NCBI RefSeq assembly: GCF_001458255.1
Contig: NZ_CYSB01000040.1
Coordinates: forward strand, 124,001 to 188,000
From: Thalassovita autumnalis
Lineage (GTDB): Bacteria > Pseudomonadota > Alphaproteobacteria > Rhodobacterales > Rhodobacteraceae
Direction of reading: 5' to 3'
Length of the DNA: 64,000 nt
The notes under the pieces were generated by a model. It saw only the letters and a list, made by a program, of their open reading frames with translations, had not been told where the DNA came from and did no database searches. The translations under genes and the position numbers were made by a program. Within the stretch, counting starts at the first letter, position 1. The number at the start of each line of letters is the position of its first letter. Below, in pieces: positions 36,811 through 44,949 of the stretch.

Positions 36811-36837
36811 TCTTCCCACCATCTATGAACTGACCTT

Positions 36838-36865
36838 AAGGGGGCGCAGGGCTGTGCCCCCTTTT
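36838..36865 (+). terminator. Rho-independent terminator after the decayed gene
   Basis: AAGGGGGC and GCCCCCTT stem of 8 bp around a 10-base loop, followed by TTTT. Confidence 0.75.
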
Positions 36866-37137
36866 GCCTGCGTCCTACATTCAATCCATCGCACCGCGCC
36901 AAAGTCCCGCACGCTGCTGAATACCGGGTGACAGTTACAATCAACGGTGCAAAGGTGACCCGGCGTCCTGAAACACAACAGGATCTACGCGCCAGACCTC
37001 CGCTGCCCTCACCCAATGCCACCGCATTTGGGCGGTTTTTCTGCGGACATTTGCAAAAATTTCCCAAATCAGAAATCACCGCGCAACTTTCGCAAAGATT
37101 TTCACCCAAAAACGTCCCTTTTCCGCCTCTTTAGCGG
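36866..37137. other. intergenic stretch with no gene seen
   Basis: Between the terminator and the ilv promoter. A short hairpin (ACCGC/GCGGT with T-run, 37021-37040) is visible; otherwise I see no gene, motif or repeat. The sequence becomes A/T-richer towards the promoter. Confidence 0.6.
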
Positions 37138-37166
37138 TTGACGCCCCTCTCAGAGGCCCATAATAC
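37138..37166 (+). promoter_or_regulatory. sigma70-type promoter of ilvBN
   Basis: TTGACG (37138-37143), 17-base spacer, TAATAC (37161-37166). Predicted start near 37173, giving a ~170-base leader before ilvB. Confidence 0.7.
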
Positions 37167-37198
37167 TCAGCCCAAGCACCAAAAAGGGTCTTTGAACA

Positions 37199-37246
37199 AT
37201 GAACGCACTAGTGGTCATTATTGGATTTTGGCGCATGGGCCGGTAA
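37199..37246 (+). CDS. ilvBN leader peptide
   Basis: 15-codon ORF, Met-Asn-Ala-Leu-Val-Val-Ile-Ile-Gly-Phe-Trp-Arg-Met-Gly-Arg. The consecutive Leu, Val, Val, Ile, Ile codons (37208-37222) would stall a ribosome when branched-chain aminoacyl-tRNAs are short. AAGGG lies 10 bases before the ATG. Followed by the attenuator hairpins. Confidence 0.9.
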   Translation: MNALVVIIGFWRMGR

Positions 37247-37274
37247 CGGACACCATAATGGAACCCCATGCGCC
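37230..37274 (+). promoter_or_regulatory. ilvBN antiterminator hairpin
   Basis: GGCGCATGGG (37230-37239, end of the leader ORF) pairs perfectly over 10 bp with CCCATGCGCC (37265-37274). The right arm overlaps the left arm of the terminator by three bases (37272-37274), so the two structures exclude each other. A ribosome reaching the stop codon would cover the left arm and allow termination. Confidence 0.8.
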
Positions 37275-37299
37275 CCCAGACGAAAGTCGGGGGCTTTTT
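37272..37299 (+). terminator. ilvBN attenuator terminator
   Basis: GCCCCC-a-GAC / GTC-GGGGGC with a GAAA tetraloop, then TTTTT. It lies 43 bases before the ilvB ATG. Confidence 0.88.
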
Positions 37300-37341
37300 C
37301 TTGGATAGCTTTAAAATTGACGTCGTAAACGGAGCAAACAC

Positions 37342-39096
37342 ATGACACGTCAGATGACCGGAGCGAAAATGGTAGTTCAAGCCCTGAAGGATCAGGGTGT
37401 GGACGTCGTATTCGGATACCCCGGGGGCGCCGTGCTACCGATTTATGATGAGATCTTTCAACAAAATGACATCAAGCACGTTCTGGTGCGCCACGAACAG
37501 GGCGCGGTTCACGCGGCTGAGGGCTATGCCCGCTCCACCGGTAAACCCGGTGTGTGCCTCGTCACCTCGGGCCCCGGCGCCACCAACGCGGTAACCGGCC
37601 TGACAGATGCGCTGCTGGACTCGATCCCGATTGTGGTTCTGACCGGCCAGGTGCCGACCTTCATGATTGGTTCAGACGCCTTTCAGGAAGCCGACACCGT
37701 TGGCATCACCCGCAGCTGCACCAAACACAACTGGCTGGTGAAAAACACCGACAAACTGTCGGGCACCCTGCATGAGGCCTTCCATGTGGCCACTTCGGGC
37801 CGTCCCGGTCCTGTTCTGATCGACATCCCAAAAGACGTGCAGTTTGCCGATGGCGAATACACCCCGCCGCAGAAGGTTGAGGTCAGCCATTACCAGCCCA
37901 AGGTCAAAGGTGACATGGCCGAGATTGAGATGCTGGTGGACGCGCTGGAAAAAGCCGAGCGCCCGATCTTCTACACCGGTGGCGGCGTCATCAACTCAGG
38001 CCCGGCGGCCAGCCAGCTGCTGCGTGAACTGGTCGACGGCACCGGCTTCCCGATCACCTCCACCCTGATGGGTCTGGGCGCCTACCCCGCTTCGGGTGAC
38101 AAATGGCTGGGCATGCTGGGCATGCATGGTCTTTATGAGGCCAACATGGCGATGCACGACTGCGATCTGATGATCAACGTTGGCGCACGCTTTGACGACC
38201 GGATCACCGGCCGTCTGGATGCTTTCAGCCCGAACTCGACCAAAGCGCACATCGATATTGACCCCTCCTCGATCAACAAGGTGATCCGGGTCGACATCCC
38301 GATTGTCGGCGACGTCGGCCACGTGCTGGAAGATATTCTGAAGGTCTGGAAAGCCCGCGGGCGCAAAACCAACAGCGAAGCACTTGCGACCTGGTGGAAA
38401 CAGATCGAAGCCTGGAAAGCAGTCAAATGCCTGAGCTACACCCAGGAAGGCAAAACCATCAAGCCACAATACGCTCTGGAACGCCTTGAGGCGCTGACCA
38501 AGGACCACGATCGCTACATCTGTACCGAAGTGGGTCAGCACCAGATGTGGGCGGCGCAGTATTTGGGCTTTGAAGATCCCAACCGTTGGATGACCTCGGG
38601 TGGTCTGGGCACCATGGGTTATGGCGTTCCCGCTTCCATCGGCATTCAGATGGCCCATCGCGACAGCCTGGTGATCAACGTTGCCGGCGAAGCCTCCTGG
38701 CTGATGAACATGCAGGAAATGGGCACCGCCATGCAGTTCCGCCTGCCGGTGAAACAGTTCATCCTAAACAACGAACGTCTGGGCATGGTGCGCCAGTGGC
38801 AGGAGCTGCTGCACGGCGAGCGCTACAGCCACTCGTGGTCTGAGGCGCTGCCCGATTTCGTTAAGCTGGCCGAGGCCTTTGGTTGTAAGGGCATTCAGTG
38901 CTCGGACCCGGATGATCTGGATGATGCGATCATGGAAATGCTGAACTACGACGGGCCGGTGATCTTTGACTGTCTGGTGGAGAAGCACGAAAACTGCTTC
39001 CCGATGATCCCGTCGGGCAAGGCCCACAATGAAATGCTCTTGGGTGAGGCTGAAACCCAGGGCGTGATCCAGGCCGGCGGCGCCGTGCTGGTGTGA
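37342..39096 (+). CDS. ilvB: acetolactate synthase large subunit
   Basis: ThDP-, FAD- and Mg-dependent enzyme that condenses two pyruvates, or pyruvate and 2-ketobutyrate, in branched-chain amino acid synthesis. 584 aa. Motifs: YPGGAVLPIYDEIF, RHEQGAVHAAEGYAR with the catalytic Glu, SGPGATNAVTGL, FQEADTVGITRSCTKHNWLV, and the ThDP/Mg site AGEASWLMNMQEMGTA, where the usual GD is GE. This agrees with the alphaproteobacterial type as far as I recall. Followed by ilvN after a 71-base gap and controlled by the upstream attenuator. Confidence 0.97.
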   Translation: MTRQMTGAKMVVQALKDQGVDVVFGYPGGAVLPIYDEIFQQNDIKHVLVRHEQGAVHAAEGYARSTGKPGVCLVTSGPGATNAVTGLTDALLDSIPIVVLTGQVPTFMIGSDAFQEADTVGITRSCTKHNWLVKNTDKLSGTLHEAFHVATSGRPGPVLIDIPKDVQFADGEYTPPQKVEVSHYQPKVKGDMAEIEMLVDALEKAERPIFYTGGGVINSGPAASQLLRELVDGTGFPITSTLMGLGAYPASGDKWLGMLGMHGLYEANMAMHDCDLMINVGARFDDRITGRLDAFSPNSTKAHIDIDPSSINKVIRVDIPIVGDVGHVLEDILKVWKARGRKTNSEALATWWKQIEAWKAVKCLSYTQEGKTIKPQYALERLEALTKDHDRYICTEVGQHQMWAAQYLGFEDPNRWMTSGGLGTMGYGVPASIGIQMAHRDSLVINVAGEASWLMNMQEMGTAMQFRLPVKQFILNNERLGMVRQWQELLHGERYSHSWSEALPDFVKLAEAFGCKGIQCSDPDDLDDAIMEMLNYDGPVIFDCLVEKHENCFPMIPSGKAHNEMLLGEAETQGVIQAGGAVLV

Positions 39097-39167
39097 TGAC
39101 GCGCCTCGGGGGCAGGACCTGCCCCCGTTCCTCCCTGCTGATGCATATGATTTGAAAGAGAGAACCA

Positions 39168-39728
39168 ATGGCAGCTCTACACATCAAAAAAGGCTCCACG
39201 AGCCACTCCGCCTATAACCTGCGTCCCAACTTCTCGGACGTGAAGGAACGCCATACGCTGGCCGTTCTGGTGGACAATGAACCGGGTGTTCTGGCCCGGG
39301 TGATCGGGTTGTTTTCCGCCCGTGGCTACAACATCGAAAGCCTGACCGTGGCTGAGGTGGATCACACCGGTCACCTGTCGCGCATCACCATCGTGACCAC
39401 CGGCACCCCGCAGGTGATCGAACAGATCAAGGCGCAGCTGGGCCGTATCGTGCCGGTGCATGACGTGCATGATCTGACCGTCGAAGGCGATGTAGTCGAA
39501 CGTGAACTGGCGCTGATCAAGGTTGAAGGCGAAGGTGAAAAGCGCATTGAGGCGCTGCGTCTGGCTGAGATCTTCCGCGCCAATGTGGTGGATTCGACCC
39601 TGAGCAGCTTTGTCTTTGAGATGACCGGCGCGCCGGACAAGATCGACGCTTTCGCCGATCTGATGCGCCCCCTCGGCATGGTGGAGATCGCCCGCACCGG
39701 CGTGGCCGCTCTGTCCCGCGGCGTCTGA
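39168..39728 (+). CDS. ilvN: acetolactate synthase regulatory (small) subunit
   Basis: Regulatory partner of IlvB, responsible for valine feedback inhibition and full activity. 186 aa: N-terminal ACT domain (HTLAVLVDNEPGVLARVIGLFSARGYNIESLTV) and ALS_ss C-terminal domain (ERELALIKVEGEGEKRIEALRLAEIFRANVVD). Slightly longer than the E. coli IlvH (163 aa) because of a 25-residue N-terminal extension (MAALHIKKGSTSHSAYNLRP). AGAGAGAACC precedes the ATG. Confidence 0.96.
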   Translation: MAALHIKKGSTSHSAYNLRPNFSDVKERHTLAVLVDNEPGVLARVIGLFSARGYNIESLTVAEVDHTGHLSRITIVTTGTPQVIEQIKAQLGRIVPVHDVHDLTVEGDVVERELALIKVEGEGEKRIEALRLAEIFRANVVDSTLSSFVFEMTGAPDKIDAFADLMRPLGMVEIARTGVAALSRGV

Positions 39729-39752
39729 TCCAAGCCAAATCCTGAAATGACA

Positions 39753-39776
39753 AAGGGGCCCAATGGGCCCCTTATT
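39753..39776 (+). terminator. terminator of ilvBN
   Basis: AAGGGGCCC and GGGCCCCTT pair with a 3-base loop, then attcg; 24 bases after the ilvN stop. The T-run is short, so moderate support. Confidence 0.6.
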
Positions 39777-39972
39777 CGTTTGCCGAAGACGTCGTCATAG
39801 GCCACAGCGCAGAGGCGACGCAATTTTGACACAGCTTCCAGTGATACATCTGAGCATCATGGACTTTGATTCAATTTTATGTAGAAATTTTCCAAAAAAT
39901 TAACGATGGCTGCTGAGGCGTCATAATTTCGACAAGTGCCGAACGCAGCCCAATTTGAAATGAGGCAGAGCT

Positions 39973-40683
39973 ATGGCACTGGATTTTCAGCGCAATATTG
40001 CGATGAACGAATATGGATTCTACTGCGTCCCCGAAAGCTATATCGGTCGCAATATTGTAGATCACCTTTTGGCCGGAAACGTTTACGAGCCGCAAACTTT
40101 AAAAATGCTGCAACACCATTTGGGCACCGGTGACATCGTGACCGGCGGGGCCTTTATTGGTGACTTCCTCCCTGCTTTGCACCGTTGGCTTGATCCCACG
40201 GCGCGCATTCACACTTTTGAACCGGTTCCCACGTCATTCGCAGCAGCAGAAGAAACCATCCGATTGAACGGGCTAAACCAGGTTACCCTGTCTAATGTGG
40301 CGGTTGGCGCTGAACCCGGCAGCCTAACAATGATGGTGACACGGCCAAATGGACGCCCCATTGCCGCAGGCGAACGTATCGTCGAAGGCGCGGAAGCCGA
40401 TGGTGGACGCTATATCGACGTTGATATCATGACGCTGGACACGCTGGTACCGAAGTCACGGCGCATCTCAATCCTACATCTGGACGTCGAGGGATTTGAA
40501 CGCCCTGCACTACAAGGGGCAGAGCGTATTTTGACCTCTAGCCAGCCGCTGGTGGTGCTTGAGGGGCAAAAGCGCTGGCTCAAAAATGACTTTGAGCGCA
40601 CATTGAACAAGCTGGCCCCAAAAGCACAGTACCAAGCTGCGGGATCAATGGAAGGCAACACTTTCTATCTTCCGACCAGTTAA
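39973..40683 (+). CDS. FkbM-family methyltransferase
   Basis: 236-aa SAM-dependent methyltransferase of the FkbM type (sugar or secondary-metabolite O-methylation). Motif I is altered to VTGGAFIGDFLPAL (usual VGAN.G); post-I HTFEPVPTSF and the late motif LHLDVEGFERPALQGAERIL are typical. It stands alone between the ilv terminator and a convergent membrane-protein gene. The flank at 39840-39935 is distinctly A/T rich. GAGGCAGAG precedes the ATG. The substrate is unknown; horizontal acquisition is possible. Confidence 0.88.
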   Translation: MALDFQRNIAMNEYGFYCVPESYIGRNIVDHLLAGNVYEPQTLKMLQHHLGTGDIVTGGAFIGDFLPALHRWLDPTARIHTFEPVPTSFAAAEETIRLNGLNQVTLSNVAVGAEPGSLTMMVTRPNGRPIAAGERIVEGAEADGGRYIDVDIMTLDTLVPKSRRISILHLDVEGFERPALQGAERILTSSQPLVVLEGQKRWLKNDFERTLNKLAPKAQYQAAGSMEGNTFYLPTS

Positions 40684-40705
40684 ACGGAAGACCTGGGCAA
40701 GTTCC

Positions 40706-40729
40706 GGCGCAGCCTCTTCTGGCTGCGCC
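40706..40729. terminator. perfect hairpin at the FkbM/DUF2189 convergent junction
   Basis: GGCGCAGCC and GGCTGCGCC pair perfectly (9 bp) with a 6-base loop, 22 bases after the FkbM stop. No T-run follows, so termination strength is doubtful. Confidence 0.5.
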
Positions 40730-40759
40730 CTCAACGTGCTTAATACTGATCGCTTACCC

Positions 40760-41572
40760 TCAGCCCTTAGCCTCCAAAGGCTTGGTGCCGGCTGAGGTTT
40801 GCTGTGGCTCCAACAGCAGATCATAAAGATGCCATGTGGCATGGCCCAACAGAGGAAGGGTCACAAACAGCCCGAAGAACCCCGGCAGCAGGGACAGGAA
40901 GGTCACCACAGCGATAAACCCGGCCCAGAGGATCATGGGCACGAAATTTACCTGCACCAGCTGGAAAGAGGCAATCATCGCTGAAACATAATCAACCTCG
41001 CGGTCCAAGAGCATCGGCAGCGACACCACGGTGATCATGTAAAGCAACAGCGCAAATCCGGCCCCGACTGCTGTGCCAACCGCCAGCATCGCCAAACCAT
41101 TTGAGGTCAGATAGACCTCAAAGGAGGTGGAGACATTGGTCATGGTCATGGTGCCCATAAAGACGGCAAAGATCATATGGGCCAGAAAGAACCAGAACAA
41201 AAACATGAAGATGATGATCGCACTGATCGAGGGCAATTGCCGTTGGCTCTGCAAGAGGATCACGCCGAACACGGGCTTTAGTTTCAAGGGCATACCGTGT
41301 TCCAGTCGCCGACTGACCTCATAAAGGCCCACAGCGGTGAACGGCCCCACAAGGGGGAAGCCAACAGCAGCAAAGACCAGCCAGTAACTCTGCCCGGTAC
41401 GAACCGTAATCCAGGCCATTAGCCAGCCCAGTGCCACATAGACCGAGGCAAAGATCAGCCCAAAAAGCGGCGCCCGACGCATGTCAGACCAGCCGCGTTT
41501 TAGGGCCTCATTCAATACAGAAAACGTCACTTGCCCCAACTCAGGCACACCGTGCTGTGGTGCCTCTGTCAT
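40760..41572 (-). CDS. DUF2189 membrane protein
   Basis: 270-aa inner-membrane protein with about six helices ([49 protein letters not shown], characteristic of DUF2189; [58 protein letters not shown]). Conserved GHATWHLY near the end. GGGAGGGG precedes the ATG. Function unknown in the family. Confidence 0.87.
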   Translation of the reverse strand: MTEAPQHGVPELGQVTFSVLNEALKRGWSDMRRAPLFGLIFASVYVALGWLMAWITVRTGQSYWLVFAAVGFPLVGPFTAVGLYEVSRRLEHGMPLKLKPVFGVILLQSQRQLPSISAIIIFMFLFWFFLAHMIFAVFMGTMTMTNVSTSFEVYLTSNGLAMLAVGTAVGAGFALLLYMITVVSLPMLLDREVDYVSAMIASFQLVQVNFVPMILWAGFIAVVTFLSLLPGFFGLFVTLPLLGHATWHLYDLLLEPQQTSAGTKPLEAKG

Positions 41573-41694
41573 TGCTCTTACCCCTCCCTGGCCTTCGGCT
41601 TGGTGCCACTTGGGTTTAGGTTAAAGCCGAAGCGGGGCAATGCATAGAAAAATTGGCATATTTCTTTTTGGCATCAGTAGCGCCGGGGTTGGCA

Positions 41695-43125
41695 CTAATG
41701 CAGCCGCAGACTTTGGGCCGGGCGCGGCGGGTGTTTGCCGGGCCAGTTGGTGGCCTCATGCCAGGCCTGGGCGATCTGCAGCACCCTCAGGTCGCCGCGC
41801 GGCGGGCCAATCAGCTGCATCCCCATCGGCAGGCCCTGCGGGCCAAAACCAGCGGGGATCGACATGCAGGGAAGCCCCAGCAGGCTGACGGGGATCACAA
41901 TCTCCATCCAGCGATGATAGGTGTCCATCGCCTGGCCAGCGATCTCTTCGGGGTGGCGCCAGTCCACCGGGAAGGGCCAGCACTGGGCCGAAGGCAGCAT
42001 CAGCACATCCACCTCTGCAAACTGGTCGATCGCAGCCCGGTACCAGTCAGACCGTGCCGCTGAGGCACGATTGACCGCCATGCCCGACAGCTCCAGCCCT
42101 TGCTCAATCTCCCAAATCGCTTCGGGCTTCAGCTGAGCGCGACTGGCGCGATTTGCATGTAGCGGCGCCAGATTGCCAGCGATCGCCCAGGACCGCAGGG
42201 TCGTCCAAGCCTCCCACAGACGAGCCGCGGGGAACGGTGGCGCCAGATACTCCACCTTGCAGCCCAGTTGTTCGAACACACCAAGGGCCGATTCACAGGT
42301 TTCCAGCACCCCGTCTTCCATCGGATAGGCTCCGCCCCAATCCGCCAGCCAGCCGATCCGCAGACCGTTCACATTGGTGCGGATGCGATCGACAAACATC
42401 TGCGGCAGCAGCCCGTAGGGCTGGCGCATATCCCAACCGCCCATCACCTCCAGCAAGGCCGCGATATCTGCAGGGGACCGGCCCATCGGCCCGTTGGTCG
42501 ACAGTTGGTTATGGAAAAGCTCACTATCGGGATCAGACGGCACCCGGCCCCAGCTGGGGCGGAAACCATAGACGTTGTTCCAGGCCGCCGGGTTGCGCAG
42601 CGATCCCATCATGTCAGACCCATCCGATACGCTGACCATCCGCGTTGCCAGCGCCGCCGCGGCACCGCCAGAGGATCCACCAGAGGACCGGGTCAGATCA
42701 TAAGGATTGCGGGTGGCACCATAGACGTCATTGAAGGTATGCGATCCTAGGCCAAATTCAGGTGCATTGGTTTTGCCAATAAACAGCCCCCCTGCCCGGC
42801 GCATCCGTTCCACAAAGACGCTGTCCTGCGGCGCCACGGTGCGCGCCTGCATCGGGGAGCCCATCGAGGTGACCAGCCCTTCGACATTGGCCAAATCCTT
42901 CACCGCCAAGGGGATCCCATGCAGCCAGCCGCGCCGCTCGGTCTGATCAATGGCGCGCGCCTCATCCAACAGCCGGTCGCCATCGCGCAGGGCAACAATG
43001 GCGTTTACATCGTCATTGATGGCGGTGATCCGCTCCAGCGTGGCGCGCATCAGTTCGACCGCGCTGAGGTCTCTTGCCTCCAGCAGCGCCGAAAGTTCCA
43101 GCGCGTCGCAGTCGAGAATATCCAT
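41695..43125 (-). CDS. amidase (amidase signature family)
   Basis: 476-aa hydrolase of amides to carboxylate and ammonia. The Ser-cisSer-Lys triad is visible: Lys in IPLAVKDLANVEG, and both serines in the Gly/Ser motif RSSGGSSGGAAAALAT; SDMMGSLRNPA completes the signature. ATG 43125 has a strong GGAGGAAGG and fits the family, so the 17-residue extension to 43176 is rejected. The substrate is unknown. It precedes the NIPSNAP gene (upstream, same strand). Confidence 0.93.
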   Translation of the reverse strand: MDILDCDALELSALLEARDLSAVELMRATLERITAINDDVNAIVALRDGDRLLDEARAIDQTERRGWLHGIPLAVKDLANVEGLVTSMGSPMQARTVAPQDSVFVERMRRAGGLFIGKTNAPEFGLGSHTFNDVYGATRNPYDLTRSSGGSSGGAAAALATRMVSVSDGSDMMGSLRNPAAWNNVYGFRPSWGRVPSDPDSELFHNQLSTNGPMGRSPADIAALLEVMGGWDMRQPYGLLPQMFVDRIRTNVNGLRIGWLADWGGAYPMEDGVLETCESALGVFEQLGCKVEYLAPPFPAARLWEAWTTLRSWAIAGNLAPLHANRASRAQLKPEAIWEIEQGLELSGMAVNRASAARSDWYRAAIDQFAEVDVLMLPSAQCWPFPVDWRHPEEIAGQAMDTYHRWMEIVIPVSLLGLPCMSIPAGFGPQGLPMGMQLIGPPRGDLRVLQIAQAWHEATNWPGKHPPRPAQSLRLH

Positions 43126-43234
43126 CACCTTCCTCCGGTCGAATATGAGGATTGCCGATAAAGCGTTGAGAGACAATCTTTTATCGGCACGCTATCCTAA
43201 TGGACAACGACCAAACGCCATAAAACTCTTAGCT

Positions 43235-43567
43235 TCAGAGCGTTGGGGCGCCTGCGAAGTTCTCAAATCCAGCGGTGGTTTCGACCACATCCGCCTGATA
43301 ATGCGCGATCAGCGGCATAGCCTTTGCCTCGACTTCCTCCAACCAGACCGGACCGTTGTAAAACGCCTCTTTCAGCCGCTCACGCGCTGCTTCGTCAGCA
43401 AAGGCACGCATCCAATGCACCTTGTCAGGATGTTCCAGATCGCGCACCGGTCCCCAGACCAGCATCCCAGCCTCGCGCAGGGCTTCGCGGTTGCGGGTTT
43501 CAAAATAGGAGATGAACTCTTCCCGCTTGCCGGGTTTCAAGGTGTAATGGCGGATTTCCAAAATCAT
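43235..43567 (-). CDS. NIPSNAP family protein
   Basis: 110-aa protein with a ferredoxin-like alpha-beta fold typical of NIPSNAP/dimeric barrel proteins: ILEIRHYTLKPGKREEFISYFE, WGPVRDLEHPDKVHWMRAFAD, AFYNGPVWLEEV. It starts with ATG at 43567 and ends ~110 bases before the amidase, so it may share a transcript. Biochemical role uncertain. Confidence 0.87.
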   Translation of the reverse strand: MILEIRHYTLKPGKREEFISYFETRNREALREAGMLVWGPVRDLEHPDKVHWMRAFADEAARERLKEAFYNGPVWLEEVEAKAMPLIAHYQADVVETTAGFENFAGAPTL

Positions 43568-43647
43568 CTAATCGATCCGATTACTTGGGTCACAGGGGCC
43601 ATCAAACCATGTGAGGTTTCGGTGTTAACCGCAAGACCCGCAACAAA

Positions 43648-43673
43648 AAAGCCGGGTCACTGGACCCGGCTTT
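43648..43673 (-). terminator. prfB terminator
   Basis: AAAGCCGGGTC / GACCCGGCTTT stem with a 4-base loop and a T-run on the minus strand, 36 bases after the prfB stop. Confidence 0.85.
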
Positions 43674-43708
43674 GTCATCTCAACCGTTCACGTTGACTGC
43701 TGGTCAGA

Positions 43709-44836
43709 TCAATCGTCTGCCTGCGCTTCCGAGCGACTTTTGCCGGAAACATCCATCGCCAGTGTGGCGGCCATGAACCCATCCAGATCACCGTCCAGCA
43801 CACCTTTGGTGTCTGATGTCTCATGGCTGGTGCGCAGGTCTTTCACCATCTGATAGGGCTGCAGAACGTAGGAGCGGATCTGGTTGCCCCAGCCGGCATC
43901 GCCCTTGTTTTCATGCGCCTCATTGATAGCAGCGTTACGGCGGTCCAGTTCCATCTGATAGAGCCGCGATTTCAGCGCTTTCATGGCAATGTCACGGTTC
44001 TGGTGCTGCGATTTTTCCGAACTGGTGGTGACCACACCGGTGGGAATGTGGGTGATCCGCACGGCTGAGTCTGTGGTGTTCACGTGCTGACCACCAGCAC
44101 CAGAGGAGCGATAGGTGTCGATCCGGATATCGGACGGGTTCACCTCAATCTCAATATTGTCATCCACCACCGGGTAGACCCAGACCGAGCTGAAGGAGGT
44201 GTGTCGTTTCGCAGCCGAGTCATAGGGCGAGATCCGCACCAGACGGTGCACACCCGATTCCGACTTCAGCCAACCATAGGCGTTGTGGCCGGTGATCTTA
44301 TAAGCGGCAGATTTGATGCCCGCCTCTTCGCCCGCGGTCATCGACTGCAGCTCGACCTTATAGCCCTTCTTCTCTGCCCAGCGAACATACATCCGCGCCA
44401 GCATCGAGGCCCAGTCACAGCTTTCCGTACCACCTGCGCCTGAGTTGATTTCAAGGAAGGTGTCGTTGCTGTCTGCTTCCCCATTAAGGAGCGCTTCCAG
44501 CTCTTTCTCAGCCGCCTTGGCAACCAGCGCCTTCAACGCGGCTTCGGCCTCGGCGATGACTTCATCATCCTCTTCCATCTCACCCAGCTCGATCAGCTCG
44601 ATGTTATCGGCAACCTCTTGCTGCATATCATCATGGGTTTTGATCGCATCCAGCAGGGTCTGACGCTCGCGCATCAGTTTCTGGGCGTTTTCCGGATCGT
44701 CCCACAGCGTCGGGTCTTCAACCCGGGCGTTGAACTCTTCCATGCGGAATTGCGCCGTCTCATAATCCATCCGCTGACGCAGCAGCGCCAGGGACTTTTC
44801 AATCTCGGAAACGATGTTCTGAACTTCGGCGCGCAT
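43709..44836 (-). CDS. prfB: peptide chain release factor 2
   Basis: RF2 reads UGA and UAA and triggers peptide release. 375 aa with the stop-recognition region [17 protein letters not shown] (SPY where E. coli has SPF) and the catalytic [11 protein letters not shown] (GGQ). Unlike in many bacteria the reading frame is uninterrupted, with no CTTTGA programmed shift, so autoregulation by frameshift is absent. AGGA lies about 8 bases upstream. Transcribed alone, ending at the 43.65 kb terminator. Confidence 0.96.
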   Translation of the reverse strand: MRAEVQNIVSEIEKSLALLRQRMDYETAQFRMEEFNARVEDPTLWDDPENAQKLMRERQTLLDAIKTHDDMQQEVADNIELIELGEMEEDDEVIAEAEAALKALVAKAAEKELEALLNGEADSNDTFLEINSGAGGTESCDWASMLARMYVRWAEKKGYKVELQSMTAGEEAGIKSAAYKITGHNAYGWLKSESGVHRLVRISPYDSAAKRHTSFSSVWVYPVVDDNIEIEVNPSDIRIDTYRSSGAGGQHVNTTDSAVRITHIPTGVVTTSSEKSQHQNRDIAMKALKSRLYQMELDRRNAAINEAHENKGDAGWGNQIRSYVLQPYQMVKDLRTSHETSDTKGVLDGDLDGFMAATLAMDVSGKSRSEAQADD

Positions 44837-44920
44837 GGGGCAATCCTGCTTATCTCTTGTCAGTGCTGCGTGATAGCAAGGTGGCGCAGCAGGGGCAAGC
44901 GCCGCATCTTTACTGCCGCC

Positions 44921-44943
44921 TTTTCAATGTTCCTTAAATACTC
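44921..44943 (-). repeat. half copy of the 3'-end palindromic repeat, copy 4
   Basis: Minus-strand GAGTATTTAAGGAACATTGAAAA, 7 bases after the Kef stop at 44950. Matches the left half of copy 2 (GAGTATTTAGGGAACTTTGAAAG). Confidence 0.65.
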
Positions 44944-44949
44944 AAATCC

